Positions 25,456 to 34,044 of a DNA stretch of 64,000 nucleotides are shown here, piece after piece. Position numbers and translations under genes: made by a program. The notes below the pieces were generated by a model. That model was not told where the DNA came from, did not search any database, and was given only the letters and a program-made list of their open reading frames with translations. Every line of letters starts with the position of its first letter. The stretch's first letter is position 1. The stretch comes from Callipepla californica brunnescens. Taxonomy: Eukaryota; Chordata; Aves; Galliformes; Odontophoridae. The stretch spans positions 248,001 through 312,000 of the forward strand of contig JALIRH010000152.1 in NCBI GenBank assembly GCA_023055505.1. The letters are read 5' to 3'.

Positions 25456-26200
25456 AGTCGCAGAAAAGGCCTGAATCCATACAGCCTTTTCACTGTGAAA
25501 ATCTGGGAGAGAAAATCTGGCTTACCATGGAGATCTCAGCTTTAAGGAAATCTAAAAACAAAACAAAGCATGCAGTTCCCAGATTCCCAGCAACATTTTT
25601 CCCCATACTTTCACCACCATAGATTGAGAAGACCATTTGCTGGACTTACACAGTGTCAGCAGGGTGAACCACATTTGGTCAGTGCACAACATTAATTACC
25701 ACTTGCTCCACAGGCACAGGACAGACGGCCTCAGCGGTTAAGCACCCAGCCACTACAGGGATACACTTTCTGATTCACACTGCTGCAAAACGGCACCCAT
25801 CTATTGTGCAAGTACCTGCTGTAAACCGTAACACAGAAACTCTAGCAGCTACGGAAATCAGGAAAGAAATACTTCAAGAACTAATCAATACTTCTACTCA
25901 AAGGACGTATGAATATACTTCAAGTAGACTTCAGCTTCCAGGACCACGACATCCCAAGGTCCTGGAACAGAAAAACAACTCCGAATTTAATTCCAGAACT
26001 GGATCAAGAAATTAAGTCAGTGAGATCAAGACATTCACCCAGACAGCCACAGCTCATCAACCTCACCTTCATTTCCACCCAACAGAATAATGCTATGTAA
26101 ACTACATAGCATAACACGCCCTGCCCCCTTTCTTGCAATATCCTGAATATAAAATCCCTTTTCTTTTTTTTTCCGTTATCCAAAATTTACATAGGAATAC
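25456..26200. other. Unique sequence downstream of the XPO1-like exons
   Basis: Ordinary AT/GC-balanced sequence. I looked on the minus strand for the next XPO1 exon and did not find it. The small ORFs here (for example 25806-26015) resemble nothing I recognise. It is probably intron of the truncated XPO1 copy, or its flank. Confidence 0.5.
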
Positions 26201-26395
26201 CTTCTTGATCATATTTAACGTGCACTCAAAAACAGCATCAAAGATCTGAGGTATTTCAGCAGCGATGTGCCCACCCAGCTTCTTTACAGCCACAGCCACA
26301 GCACCCAGTACTGCAGGCTCTCTAGCAGCTGGAACATTTCTCTGGTAGTCAATGAGAGCGGCACCCAACAAGGGAGGAACAAAGTTTTCAGCAAC
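26201..26395 (-). pseudogene. XPO1: XPO1-like exon D, open
   Basis: Sixty-five open codons with an ATGTAG acceptor and a GTATTC donor. The exon contains VAENFVPPLL, LIDYQRNVPAAREP and AEIPQIFDAVFECTLNMI. It is the best conserved of the four. Most changes from human sit in the helix after AAREP, which here is a run of Ala, Val and Gly. No following exon is found. Confidence 0.92.
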
Positions 26396-26773
26396 CTACA
26401 TCAAGAGCAAGACATGCTTAGAGCAGTGCAGTTACCCAACAAAGCCTCACACAGCAGTTCGGAAAGAAGCTAAAAATGAACTTACACGCCCACATGCTTC
26501 CCACACACTGTGTTCATCCAGCAGTGCTTGCCTGAGGGCTCTCCTACACCTTCCTGCTTCCCCTTAGGACTGCTCTCAGCTGACACTACCTGAAGCACTC
26601 AAAACACAGCTCAGGCCTACCCCTGTATGGTCACAGCTTATCATCCTTCCTGCAGATATTGCAGTTCTGAAGCCAGTTCTTGTGAACAGAACAGTGTTAA
26701 CTGCACTGCAGCAAAAGAGCAGAGTTCCTCCTGAATGTGTCCTATCAACTCTTTGGATGCCATATTTACTTAC

Positions 26774-26880
26774 CATCTGAGGATCGTTGGACCTGCTCAC
26801 CCAGCCAGAAATCAGTTCTAAACTTTCCCTTTTTACAGTCCTCATCCTTCTAACCAAGGGCTGCTTGGTTTCCACTTCGC
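26774..26880 (-). pseudogene. XPO1: XPO1-like exon C, open
   Basis: This exon has a CTACCTTTCAG acceptor and a GTAAGT donor, is in phase with exon B, and is open. It contains TKQPLVRRMRTVKRES and LISGWVSRSNDPQM, both diagnostic of XPO1. Confidence 0.9.
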
Positions 26881-28278
26881 CTGAAAGGTAGCAAAGCTGC
26901 ACTGAATCTGGGTTAAGATGCGTCAACAAACAGATTCCCCTCAACTCCTTCCAGAAGATTGAGAATGTTTCATTTTTATACCCAAATGACAAAGAAGGAA
27001 GATCTCTCGTTCATATTATGCAGATTAAAACCATTTTCCCATTACTTCAGCTCCATGGATCCAAGTTGCAATTTAGTATTCCAGTGCTACTGCTGACAGC
27101 ACACTCTGCCAGTACAACTCAGAAACAATGCTGCAGCTTCTTTTTCAAGGAAGGGAATGTTCCTTCAGCTCTCAGGATCATGCTTACCTCTGGCTCTCAC
27201 TGCGTGATGAGAAAAACCAACCTATACAGTGTTCTAAAGCACGCTCCTGATTTGGTCACAAACATAATTGTTCCAACTTGTCTTTACTACAAGGAGCCTA
27301 ATTCTTACTTCATTTTCTCACGTCCAAGTCCATGCAAGTCTCGTCAGTAGAACTTGCCCTAACTGAGTGCACAGACACACACTCATAACAGTACATCCAA
27401 GGAAAACCTCACCAGACTGCAGCCAGGGAAACAAAGGCAGAACTGCTCCTGCTGCCATCAGAGATAACAACTGTGAGAACACACTCTGAGCCGAGTGCCA
27501 TCTCAATAGCTGTTGCTCGAGTAAAATCTCACCACTACAAGTCCTAGCAACTGCTTCCTATTTCTCTCGTTGTGTTTTCTTTTTGTTTTAAGCACCTTCT
27601 GGCAATTAGAGCTGCAGAATCAAAAGAATGCATTAAGTTCTGAGAAGCTACGTCAAGGTGTATTCATTGCATGGGTAAGAAAGTCTGTCAGAACACAGCT
27701 CCAATAACCGAGTCACTTCATTCCTCAAGGGATGCTCCAGCAGCACATTCTACTTGGATATCACAGACCCAATTTTTTCCAGGTAACAGTGGTTAGGTAA
27801 CTCGAGTAGCTCCTAATTCCTCCTCAGTGATTACCAGTCTAGTTTGTGACAAATCTGAGGCGCCTTCACTGAAGTTACACTTCTGTAAGAAAGCTGTTTC
27901 AGTAGTAGAATATCACCAAACCAAAACTCTGCCAACGTCCTAGGGTCTTTTCTTATCTAAAACGATGAAGTCAGAACTTACAACTGTGTCTCCACAAGAC
28001 TGCTATTAGTCAGCAGTCTCCGGTACCCTTCCTAAACTCACACTTGAAGAGCTTTCCTCCTTCCGCAATCAGAGTTTCTTTGAACAAAACATCTGGCTAA
28101 CAAAAACAAGAACCTAAGCAAGCACATTTTCAGGCATTCTCTTGCCCAAACGCACACACAAAGAAGCAACAAAAACCACCACCACCAACAGACACGCAAT
28201 GAGATAAGCCCAGCAAATTCACAACCTGATCACGTGCACTGCCCATCCCGCTGTTAGGAAGGACGTGCAATTTCTTAC

Positions 28279-28462
28279 CGTCAGCCTCAAGAGCTGCAGA
28301 CATGTTTTCACTTGGGCACTTGGACATATTCAGCATATCTAAATCAATTCTTCCCAGCTGAATCACAAAGGAGCGGCCAGCTGCTTTCCATGCCCTTACG
28401 CTGCTTTTCAGAATGCTACCAAGCTGCGTAACGGCTTCAGGATCCTTCAGAACATCAACATT
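28279..28462 (-). pseudogene. XPO1: XPO1-like exon B, open
   Basis: This exon runs from a CTTTTCCACAG acceptor to a GTAAGA donor and is open throughout, ending in phase 1. It encodes a VDVLKDPEAVTQLGSILKSS stretch and an FVIQLGRIDLDMLN stretch. By memory roughly a quarter of its residues differ from human XPO1, far more than in true vertebrate orthologues. Confidence 0.88.
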
Positions 28463-28779
28463 CTGTGGAAAAGAACTGAGCTAACTCCAGTCAGTCAACG
28501 AAAACGCCATTTATCTTCTAATACAAAAACGGTCACTTTCACGTTTAGGGTTATCTTACACGCTGTGTTAAAGCATGTTCTGTCAAGTTCTTCAACTGGA
28601 TTTAAACCAGTCTCAGTTGTTTAGGTCTCCTTCAACACTTCTACTGCCAGATCAACCATTGCTTTATAAAAGTTCAGCACAGCCAAGTTCACTTCATTCC
28701 ACAGATAAAAAAAAAATGGAATAACAACAAACATTCAGCACTTTTACTTTAGTTGAATACACAAAATGTACCGTCTGAC

Positions 28780-28914
28780 TTTTGTTGCCTGCCGAATTCT
28801 GCAGTCCTATACTGGATTAGGGAGCAGCATGTGTTTTTCTATCAGATGCTCCTGTACAGTCCGGTCTGTCTGCGCCCCAACCACGTATCCTACTGCTCCA
28901 CAGAACGGATGCAC
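28780..28914 (-). pseudogene. XPO1: XPO1-like exon A with an in-frame stop
   Basis: Forty-five codons, following an AATCAG acceptor, include GAVGYVVGAQTDRTVQEHLI, a clear match to the XPO1 HEAT-repeat region. The Trp expected after the LLPN-x-V motif is TAG (28807-28809). The donor is GTCAGA, weaker than consensus. The stop would end any full-length product made from this copy. Confidence 0.9.
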
Positions 28915-29108
28915 CTGATTGAAAAACAAGAAGTCCAACAGAAAGTTAAGGAAGACTAACCCAAAATGTACAGCGTTCAGGTAGTAAAAGTTCAAAATGG
29001 CTTTCCAATGACTAAATACCCACTTCCCACCTCAGTTCACAAGATCCTTCTCCATCCTTTCCTTCCTTACTCCACATTTAAAGCAAGCCTCTGCTCCCCT
29101 CCAATACA

Positions 29109-29608
29109 GGCAGGAAATTAGAAATGCAAAAGCCCAGCTCCAACTTAGACTGGCTACTGCAGTAAAGCAGAGCAAAAAATCCTTTTACAAATATATTAAC
29201 AGTAAAAGAACTAAGGAGAATTTCTCTCCTTTACTTGATGCGGCAGGGAATGGAACCACAGAGGATAAGGAAAAGGCTGAGGTTCTCAATGCCTTCTTCA
29301 CGTCTCTCTTTAATAGACAGATCAGTTAACTCAGGATACTTTTTGCCCTGACCTGGAAGTCTGGGACGAAGCGCATCATACACCCCCTGTGATCCTAGCA
29401 GAGACAGTCAGAGACCTGCTCCTCCATCTGAACTGCCGCAAGTCCATGGGACCAGATGGGATCCAACCAAGGGTGCTGAGGGAGCTGGCAGAGGTGATTG
29501 CCAAGCCGCTTTCTGTCATCTATCAGCATTCCTGGTCATCTGGAGAGGTCCCACAAGATTGGAGGCTTGCCGATGTGACTCCCATCTACAAAAAAGACCG
29601 TAAGGAAG
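29109..29608 (+). mobile_element. CR1 LINE fragment (ORF2 reverse transcriptase N-terminal part)
   Basis: The frame encodes AEVLNAFFTSLFN, then LNCRKSMGPDGIQPRVL and SGEVPQDWRLADVTPIYKK, standard avian CR1 reverse-transcriptase motifs. It is 5' truncated, has at least one stop upstream of 29389, and is cut at 29608 by insertion of the ERV-L LTR right after the IYKKDRKE motif. The rest of CR1 is not in the window. Confidence 0.9.
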
Positions 29609-29869
29609 TGTCATGGTTTTATGATTTTTTGGTACTGGTATTCCACATCATGGCATCATGTGGTGCATTGAGAGTCAGGGAGAAAACTACATTCCCCAGA
29701 GGACTTGGCAATGCTTTGTATTTTTTCACGTGTTTTCCGCTCAGAGGGAACAGATAAAAACTCTCTGCGGTCACGGGACATTCTCTCTTTCCTCTAGGAT
29801 CACTTAGGAGTGGGTGCTCGCTGCCGTCCGCCTTCAGCGTTAGCGCAAGGCCTTCGGTTTATCAGGCAC

Positions 29870-29918
<49 letters not shown>

Positions 29919-30161
29919 TACTCGTTTTGTTTGATTCATTGGGCTTAATTCCAAATTGTATTGCATTATACTGTGTTATTTACTTCCTGATGTCTTATTT
30001 AGTAAATTAGCTTTTCCCCCTCAGATCGTTGCCGCTGTTTTGTTTTGGGGCTTATCTCCCTTTTTCCCTTTTCCCCTTCCCCTTGTCCGGGGTGTGGGCC
30101 TGTGGGTCTCCTTCCTCGGTTGTCGCAGGGCCGGGCTGAACCGGCTCACAAACCCCTGACA
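29609..30161 (+). repeat. 5' LTR of the ERV-L-like element
   Basis: Runs TGTCATGG...CCCTGACA, five bp before the primer site. It contains a TATA-like AGATAAAAA near 29751 and a long (CT)n run at about 29872-29913 that is very short in the related solo LTR at 60727-61300. Lengths are 553 bp here and 574 bp there. The solo copy carries an extra block of about 60 bp in U3. Confidence 0.92.
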
Positions 30162-30165
30162 TTTT

Positions 30166-30183
30166 TGGCGCCCAACGTGGGGC
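30166..30183 (+). other. Primer-binding site for tRNA-Lys
   Basis: The sequence TGGCGCCCAACGTGGGGC matches the complement of the 3' end of tRNA-Lys (the Lys-1,2 type site) exactly across 18 nt. Confidence 0.93.
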
Positions 30184-30391
30184 ACAACCAGCTGCCTTAG
30201 CCAGGCAGAGACAAACTTTTAGAGTACATCTCTGTCTGTTGTTAACAAGCTTATCTGTACTGCAAGTGCTGTACAGCAAAACACGACCTTGAAGTCCGGG
30301 CGTACTGTCAGTTGTTTTGGGATATCTGTAAACTTCTTTTGGGTACTGCCAGATTGTTTTAGTACAAGAAAAAAAAAATAATAATAAAAAG

Positions 30392-30808
30392 ATGTCTTTT
30401 CTGTTTCTGTTAAAACTGCCCTTACAGGGATTGTACTTCACCGCTTTTTCCCTCTTAATGCTCAAAACGTACTGGAACTTGGTTAAGTTTGCCATTCTGT
30501 TCCATTGGGTCTGGTCCCTGTATGATAAATTAAAAGCAATGATAGAGGAACCTGCCAGATCCCAGGGCACCCCAGCTAATGGAACAAAGGATAACATGTT
30601 AACGAACCATGTGATGTTTGAATGGGTATCCAGGTTCCCCTCTCAGTTTTTTATGAATTTTCAAGATCACAGCTTAGGGATGGTGTTAATAATTGGGATA
30701 TTAGTCCTCCTGCATGTAGTAGCACTTTACATCATGTGCAGGAAGCTTCTCCCAGAAACAGAGAATGTTGAATGGCAGGGAGAGTGGAGAGTTTTAGGAA
30801 AGAAATGA
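30392..30808 (+). CDS. ERV-L leader ORF, 138-aa putative membrane protein
   Basis: An ATG-started ORF lies between the primer site and gag, where retroviral leaders are usually non-coding. It encodes a hydrophobic N-terminal segment (about residues 8-40), a charged middle part, and a second strong hydrophobic helix at about 95-116 (GMVLIIGILVLLHVVALYIM), then a basic/acidic tail. After the stop the same frame stays open for about 54 further codons, to 30972, in protein-like sequence, so the original ORF may have been longer and overlapped the gag start in another frame. I do not recognise it. Function unknown. Confidence 0.55.
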   Translation: MSFLFLLKLPLQGLYFTAFSLLMLKTYWNLVKFAILFHWVWSLYDKLKAMIEEPARSQGTPANGTKDNMLTNHVMFEWVSRFPSQFFMNFQDHSLGMVLIIGILVLLHVVALYIMCRKLLPETENVEWQGEWRVLGKK

Positions 30809-30939
30809 GAAGGATGGGGACACCCGGTGTCATGGGATCTTTCTCCTGAACAATTGCAGGATCCTGAGGAGCTAGGCCTGTATCTGAGTAAAGGGTGCTG
30901 CGGCTCAGAAAGATCTGAGGTGGAACACTTATCTGGGGC

Positions 30940-32049
30940 TTGGCCTATGCTTACCGAGGTTTATATACTATTATGAAGAGAGAGAGTGTCCAAACTGAGG
31001 CCCAAACCAAAGAGGAAAACCTCCCGGTCACACCTGACCAGCCAAAGGAAGCACCAGTATCAAAGTCAGTTGCCCCTGTGGAAGGCAAGAAATGGAAACG
31101 TGTGTCCTCGCGCCTAGAACGCAAAGAAGAGGTGCCGAAAGAAGAGGAAGATATAGGTGAGGGGGTGGCCACAACCCCATCACCATCGAGAAAGGCAACA
31201 AAGAAAAGTGAGAGACATGGAGAAGAAAGTGATGATGAAGGTGAAGAGAAAGTTAAAGTTACGACGTTTCGTTGGCCCGTGAAAATGTCTGAGATCCAAG
31301 GCTCAAGAAAGGAGTTTATTCGACGTCCAGATGAGAGTATTGTCACTTGGTTGCTTCGGTGTTGGGACAACCGGGCCAACAGTGTGTCCCTTGATAGTAA
31401 CGAAGCTCGCCAACTAGGAAACATTGCCCGAGATCCGGCTGTCGACAGAGGAATCAGCAGGTATATGGATGGAATCGCCAGCCTCTGGCAACGAATGCTA
31501 GTAGCTGTGAGGGAAAGATATCCCTACAAGAGTGACCTGGCACCTAAAGTGAAAAGGTGGAAAACTATTGAGGAAGGCATCCAGTATTTGAGAGAAACAG
31601 CTGTGGCGGAAATGCTGTATGATCCCACCTTTGATCCTGACGATCGGGACCATGATCCGGAGAAAGTAAGGAGTACACCCAAAATATGTCAGAAGCTTTC
31701 AAAGTCAGCACCAGAAAGGTACGCCGGTACACTAGTGACAACGTTCAACAGATATGAGGACCAAGACAGAAAACCCCCAGTTTTTGAACTAATTCTTACA
31801 CTTCAAAACTTCAAACAAAAATTTCCGCCGCCATACGCGTCCATTTCAGCCATATCAAAGTTAGAAGGACAAATGGAAGATATACTGGGAAAATTATCCC
31901 AACTGATTGATAGGGTTGAATCGGTTGCAGCTATCAGAAGCAAACGCCATCCTGCTCGAGCAAATGACAGCACTAACTTCACTAACTTCATGTCGCGTGC
32001 GGCTTTGTGGAGTTACTTACGTGCAAATGGAGAAGATATGAAGGAATGA
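30940..32049 (+). CDS. gag: ERV-L gag-like polyprotein, 369 aa, open
   Basis: The N-terminal 110 residues are Lys/Glu/Pro/Ser-rich and low in complexity. From about 115 on it becomes globular, with FRWPVKMSEIQGSR and WLLRCWDNRANSV segments, then a helical region around 200-260, and a predicted coiled-coil at about 305-330 (ISKLEGQMEDILGKLSQLID). No CCHC zinc knuckle is visible, as in other ERV-L/spuma-like Gag proteins. The frame lies just before protease and its position fits gag. A likely start is ATG 30940 or ATG 30973. Confidence 0.75.
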   Translation: MAYAYRGLYTIMKRESVQTEAQTKEENLPVTPDQPKEAPVSKSVAPVEGKKWKRVSSRLERKEEVPKEEEDIGEGVATTPSPSRKATKKSERHGEESDDEGEEKVKVTTFRWPVKMSEIQGSRKEFIRRPDESIVTWLLRCWDNRANSVSLDSNEARQLGNIARDPAVDRGISRYMDGIASLWQRMLVAVRERYPYKSDLAPKVKRWKTIEEGIQYLRETAVAEMLYDPTFDPDDRDHDPEKVRSTPKICQKLSKSAPERYAGTLVTTFNRYEDQDRKPPVFELILTLQNFKQKFPPPYASISAISKLEGQMEDILGKLSQLIDRVESVAAIRSKRHPARANDSTNFTNFMSRAALWSYLRANGEDMKE

Positions 32050-32229
32050 CATCAAAAACCCACCCCTGCACTGCGAGTACGGGTGAGAGAATTACAACAC
32101 AGACCAACTACCAGCGAAGTTGTTCCCGTCACTACAGGTAATGAATAGAGGGGCCCTGCCCTCAGCCAGAGGAGGGAGAGGGATAATAGAGTGTATTGGA
32201 CTGTGTGGATTCGGTGGCCTGGCACATCA

Positions 32230-32490
32230 AACCCACAGAAATAGGAGGCACTGGTGGATACTGGTGCACAATGTACTCTAACGCCTTCAAGTTATAAAGG
32301 GGCAGAATTGATTCATCTCTCTGGAGTGACTGGCGGCTTTCAGGAATTGTCTGTGCTGGAGGCAGAAATAAGCCTCACGGGTAAAGACTGGCAGAAGCAT
32401 CTTATAGTGATTGGACAGGGGGCCCCACGCATACTTGGTATAGACTATCTCAGAAGGGGGCACTTTAAGGATCCCAAGGGGTAGCGATGG
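32230..32490 (+). pseudogene. pro: ERV-L protease, active-site motif kept
   Basis: The LVDTGAQCTL motif (catalytic Asp codon 32257-32259) and a later ILGIDYLRRG motif identify a retroviral aspartic protease. A TAG stop at 32482-32484 separates it from RT, which continues in the same frame. A stop-containing linker (32050-32229) separates it from gag. Confidence 0.85.
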
Positions 32491-33412
32491 GCTTTTGGAA
32501 TAGCTACTGTGGACACAGATAGCATTAAGCAACTATCTGTTTTACCTGGCCTGTCAGAAGATCCATCTGTTGTGGGGTTGCTACAAGTGGAGGAGCAACA
32601 GGTACCAATTGCTACAAAAACGGTGCACAGACGGCAGTACCGCACCAACAGGGATTCCTTGCTCCCCATTCATCATCTGATTCGTCAGCTAGAGAGCCAG
32701 GGAGTGATCAGCAAAACTCACTCCCCGTTTAACAGCCCCATATGGCCAGTGCGTAAAGCCAACGGAGAATGGAGGTTGACGGTAGATTACCGTGGCCTGA
32801 ACGAAGTCACACCTCCACTGAGTGCTGCTGTGCCAGACATGCTTCAACTCCAGTATGAACTGGAGTCAAAAGCAGCCAAGTGGTATGCCACCATTGACAT
32901 TGCTAACGCCTTCTTTTCAATTCCCTTGGCCACAGAATGCAGGCCACAGTTTGCCTTCACCTGGAGAGGCGTTCAGTACACCTGGAACCGTTTGCCCCAG
33001 GGGTGGAAGCACAGCCCAACCATTTGCCACGGGTTGATCCAAACTGCATTGGAACAGGGTGCTGCTCCTGAGCATCTGCAGTACATCGATGATATTGCTG
33101 TATGGGGCAATACAGCAGAGGAAGTTTTTAAGAAAGGAGAGACAATAATACAGATCCTCCTGCGAGCTGGCTTCGCTATTAAGCGAAGCAAAGTGAAAGG
33201 ACCTGCACAAGAAATTCAGTTCCTAGGCATAAAGTGGCAAGATGGACATCGTCACATCCCAACAGATGGGATTGACAAAATTACTGCCATGTCTCCACCC
33301 ACCAGTAAGACAGAGAGCCAAGCTTTTCTGGGTGTAGTGGGATTTTGGAGACTGCATGTTCCAAACTACAGCCTCATTGTGAGCCCCCTTTATCAGGTGA
33401 CCTCTGGAAGAA
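32485..33412 (+). pseudogene. pol: ERV-L reverse transcriptase, nearly intact
   Basis: The frame is open for more than 300 codons. Motifs include FNSPIWPVRK, WRLTVDYRGLNEV, LPQGWKHSPTICHG, YIDD (33082-33093), FLGIKWQDG and AFLGVVGFWR. All the usual catalytic Asp residues are visible. A small indel at about 33398-33410 shifts the frame before the connection domain. Confidence 0.88.
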
Positions 33413-34044
33413 GAATGATTTTGTGTGGGGCCCTGAGCAGCAGCAGGCTTTTGAGCAAATGAAGCAGGAGATAGCCCGTGCCGTGGCCCTGGGGCCAGTG
33501 CGGACGGGACAGGATGTAAAGAACATCCTCTACACTGCTGCTGGAAAGGAAGGTCCCACTTGGAGTTTGTGGCAAAGAGCTTCTGGAGAGACCCGAGGCC
33601 GACCCCTTGGTTTCTGGAGTCGAGCATACAGGGGGTCTGAGGAGCGCTACACTCCAACTGAGAAGGAGATCTTAGCCGCATATCAGGGGGTTCGAGCTGC
33701 TTCTGAAGTAATCGGTACTGAAACGCAGCTCCTTCTGGCACCTCGACTGCCAGTACTGAACTGGATGTTTAAAGGAACAGTTCCCTCTACCCATCATGCT
33801 ACTGATGCCACTTGGAGTAAGTGGATTGCGCTGATTACACAGCGAGCTCGGATGGGGAACCCCAACCGTTCAGGAATCCTGGAGGTGATCATGGACTGGC
33901 CTGAAGGTAAAAAGTTTGGAACAACACCAGCAGAGGAGGTGTCACGTGCTAAAGAAGCCTCACCATATAATGAACTAACAGAAGATGAAAAGAGATACGC
34001 CCTGTTCACAGATGGATTGTGTCGCTTTGTGGGAAAGCCCGATT
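33405..34044 (+). pseudogene. pol: ERV-L connection and truncated RNase H
   Basis: After the frameshift the frame continues from the FVWGPEQQQAFEQMK motif through GFWSRAYRGSEERYTPTEKE to the first RNase H motif YALFTDG (Asp codon 34011-34013). About ten codons later the sequence becomes the 11-bp minisatellite, and the ORF runs a few residues into it. The rest of RNase H and all of integrase are absent. Confidence 0.87.

Larger units (their letters stand above)
26201..28914 (-). pseudogene. XPO1: Partial exportin-1 (XPO1/CRM1) paralogue, four exons
   Basis: Four consecutive exons of the nuclear export receptor XPO1 occur in correct order on minus: 28914-28780, 28462-28279, 26880-26774 and 26395-26201. 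Their lengths (135, 184, 107 and 195 nt) fit together in phase, and I recall the vertebrate exons as the same size. Introns of 317, 1398 and 378 nt remain, so this is a genomic duplicate and not a retrocopy. The gene is cut on both sides, by CR1/ERV-L upstream and by telomere-like repeat downstream, and the first exon has a stop. Vertebrate XPO1 is almost invariant, yet this copy has many substitutions, so it is an old paralogue. Confidence 0.88.
29609..34044 (+). mobile_element. Class III ERV-L-like provirus, 3'-truncated
   Basis: In order: 5' LTR, tRNA-Lys primer site, a leader ORF with membrane segments, gag, protease with DTGA, RT with LPQGWKHSP and YIDD, and the start of RNase H. The RT block resembles ERV-L (spuma-related class III). 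The sequence stops in RNase H and passes straight into the 11-bp minisatellite; integrase and the 3' LTR are absent. It lies inside a CR1 element, which dates it after that CR1. The genes are far better preserved than those of the minus-strand ERV. Confidence 0.9.

Noticed and set aside
25806..26100. Next XPO1 exon downstream of exon D
   Set aside because: No frame on minus shows XPO1-like residues or a matching splice acceptor.
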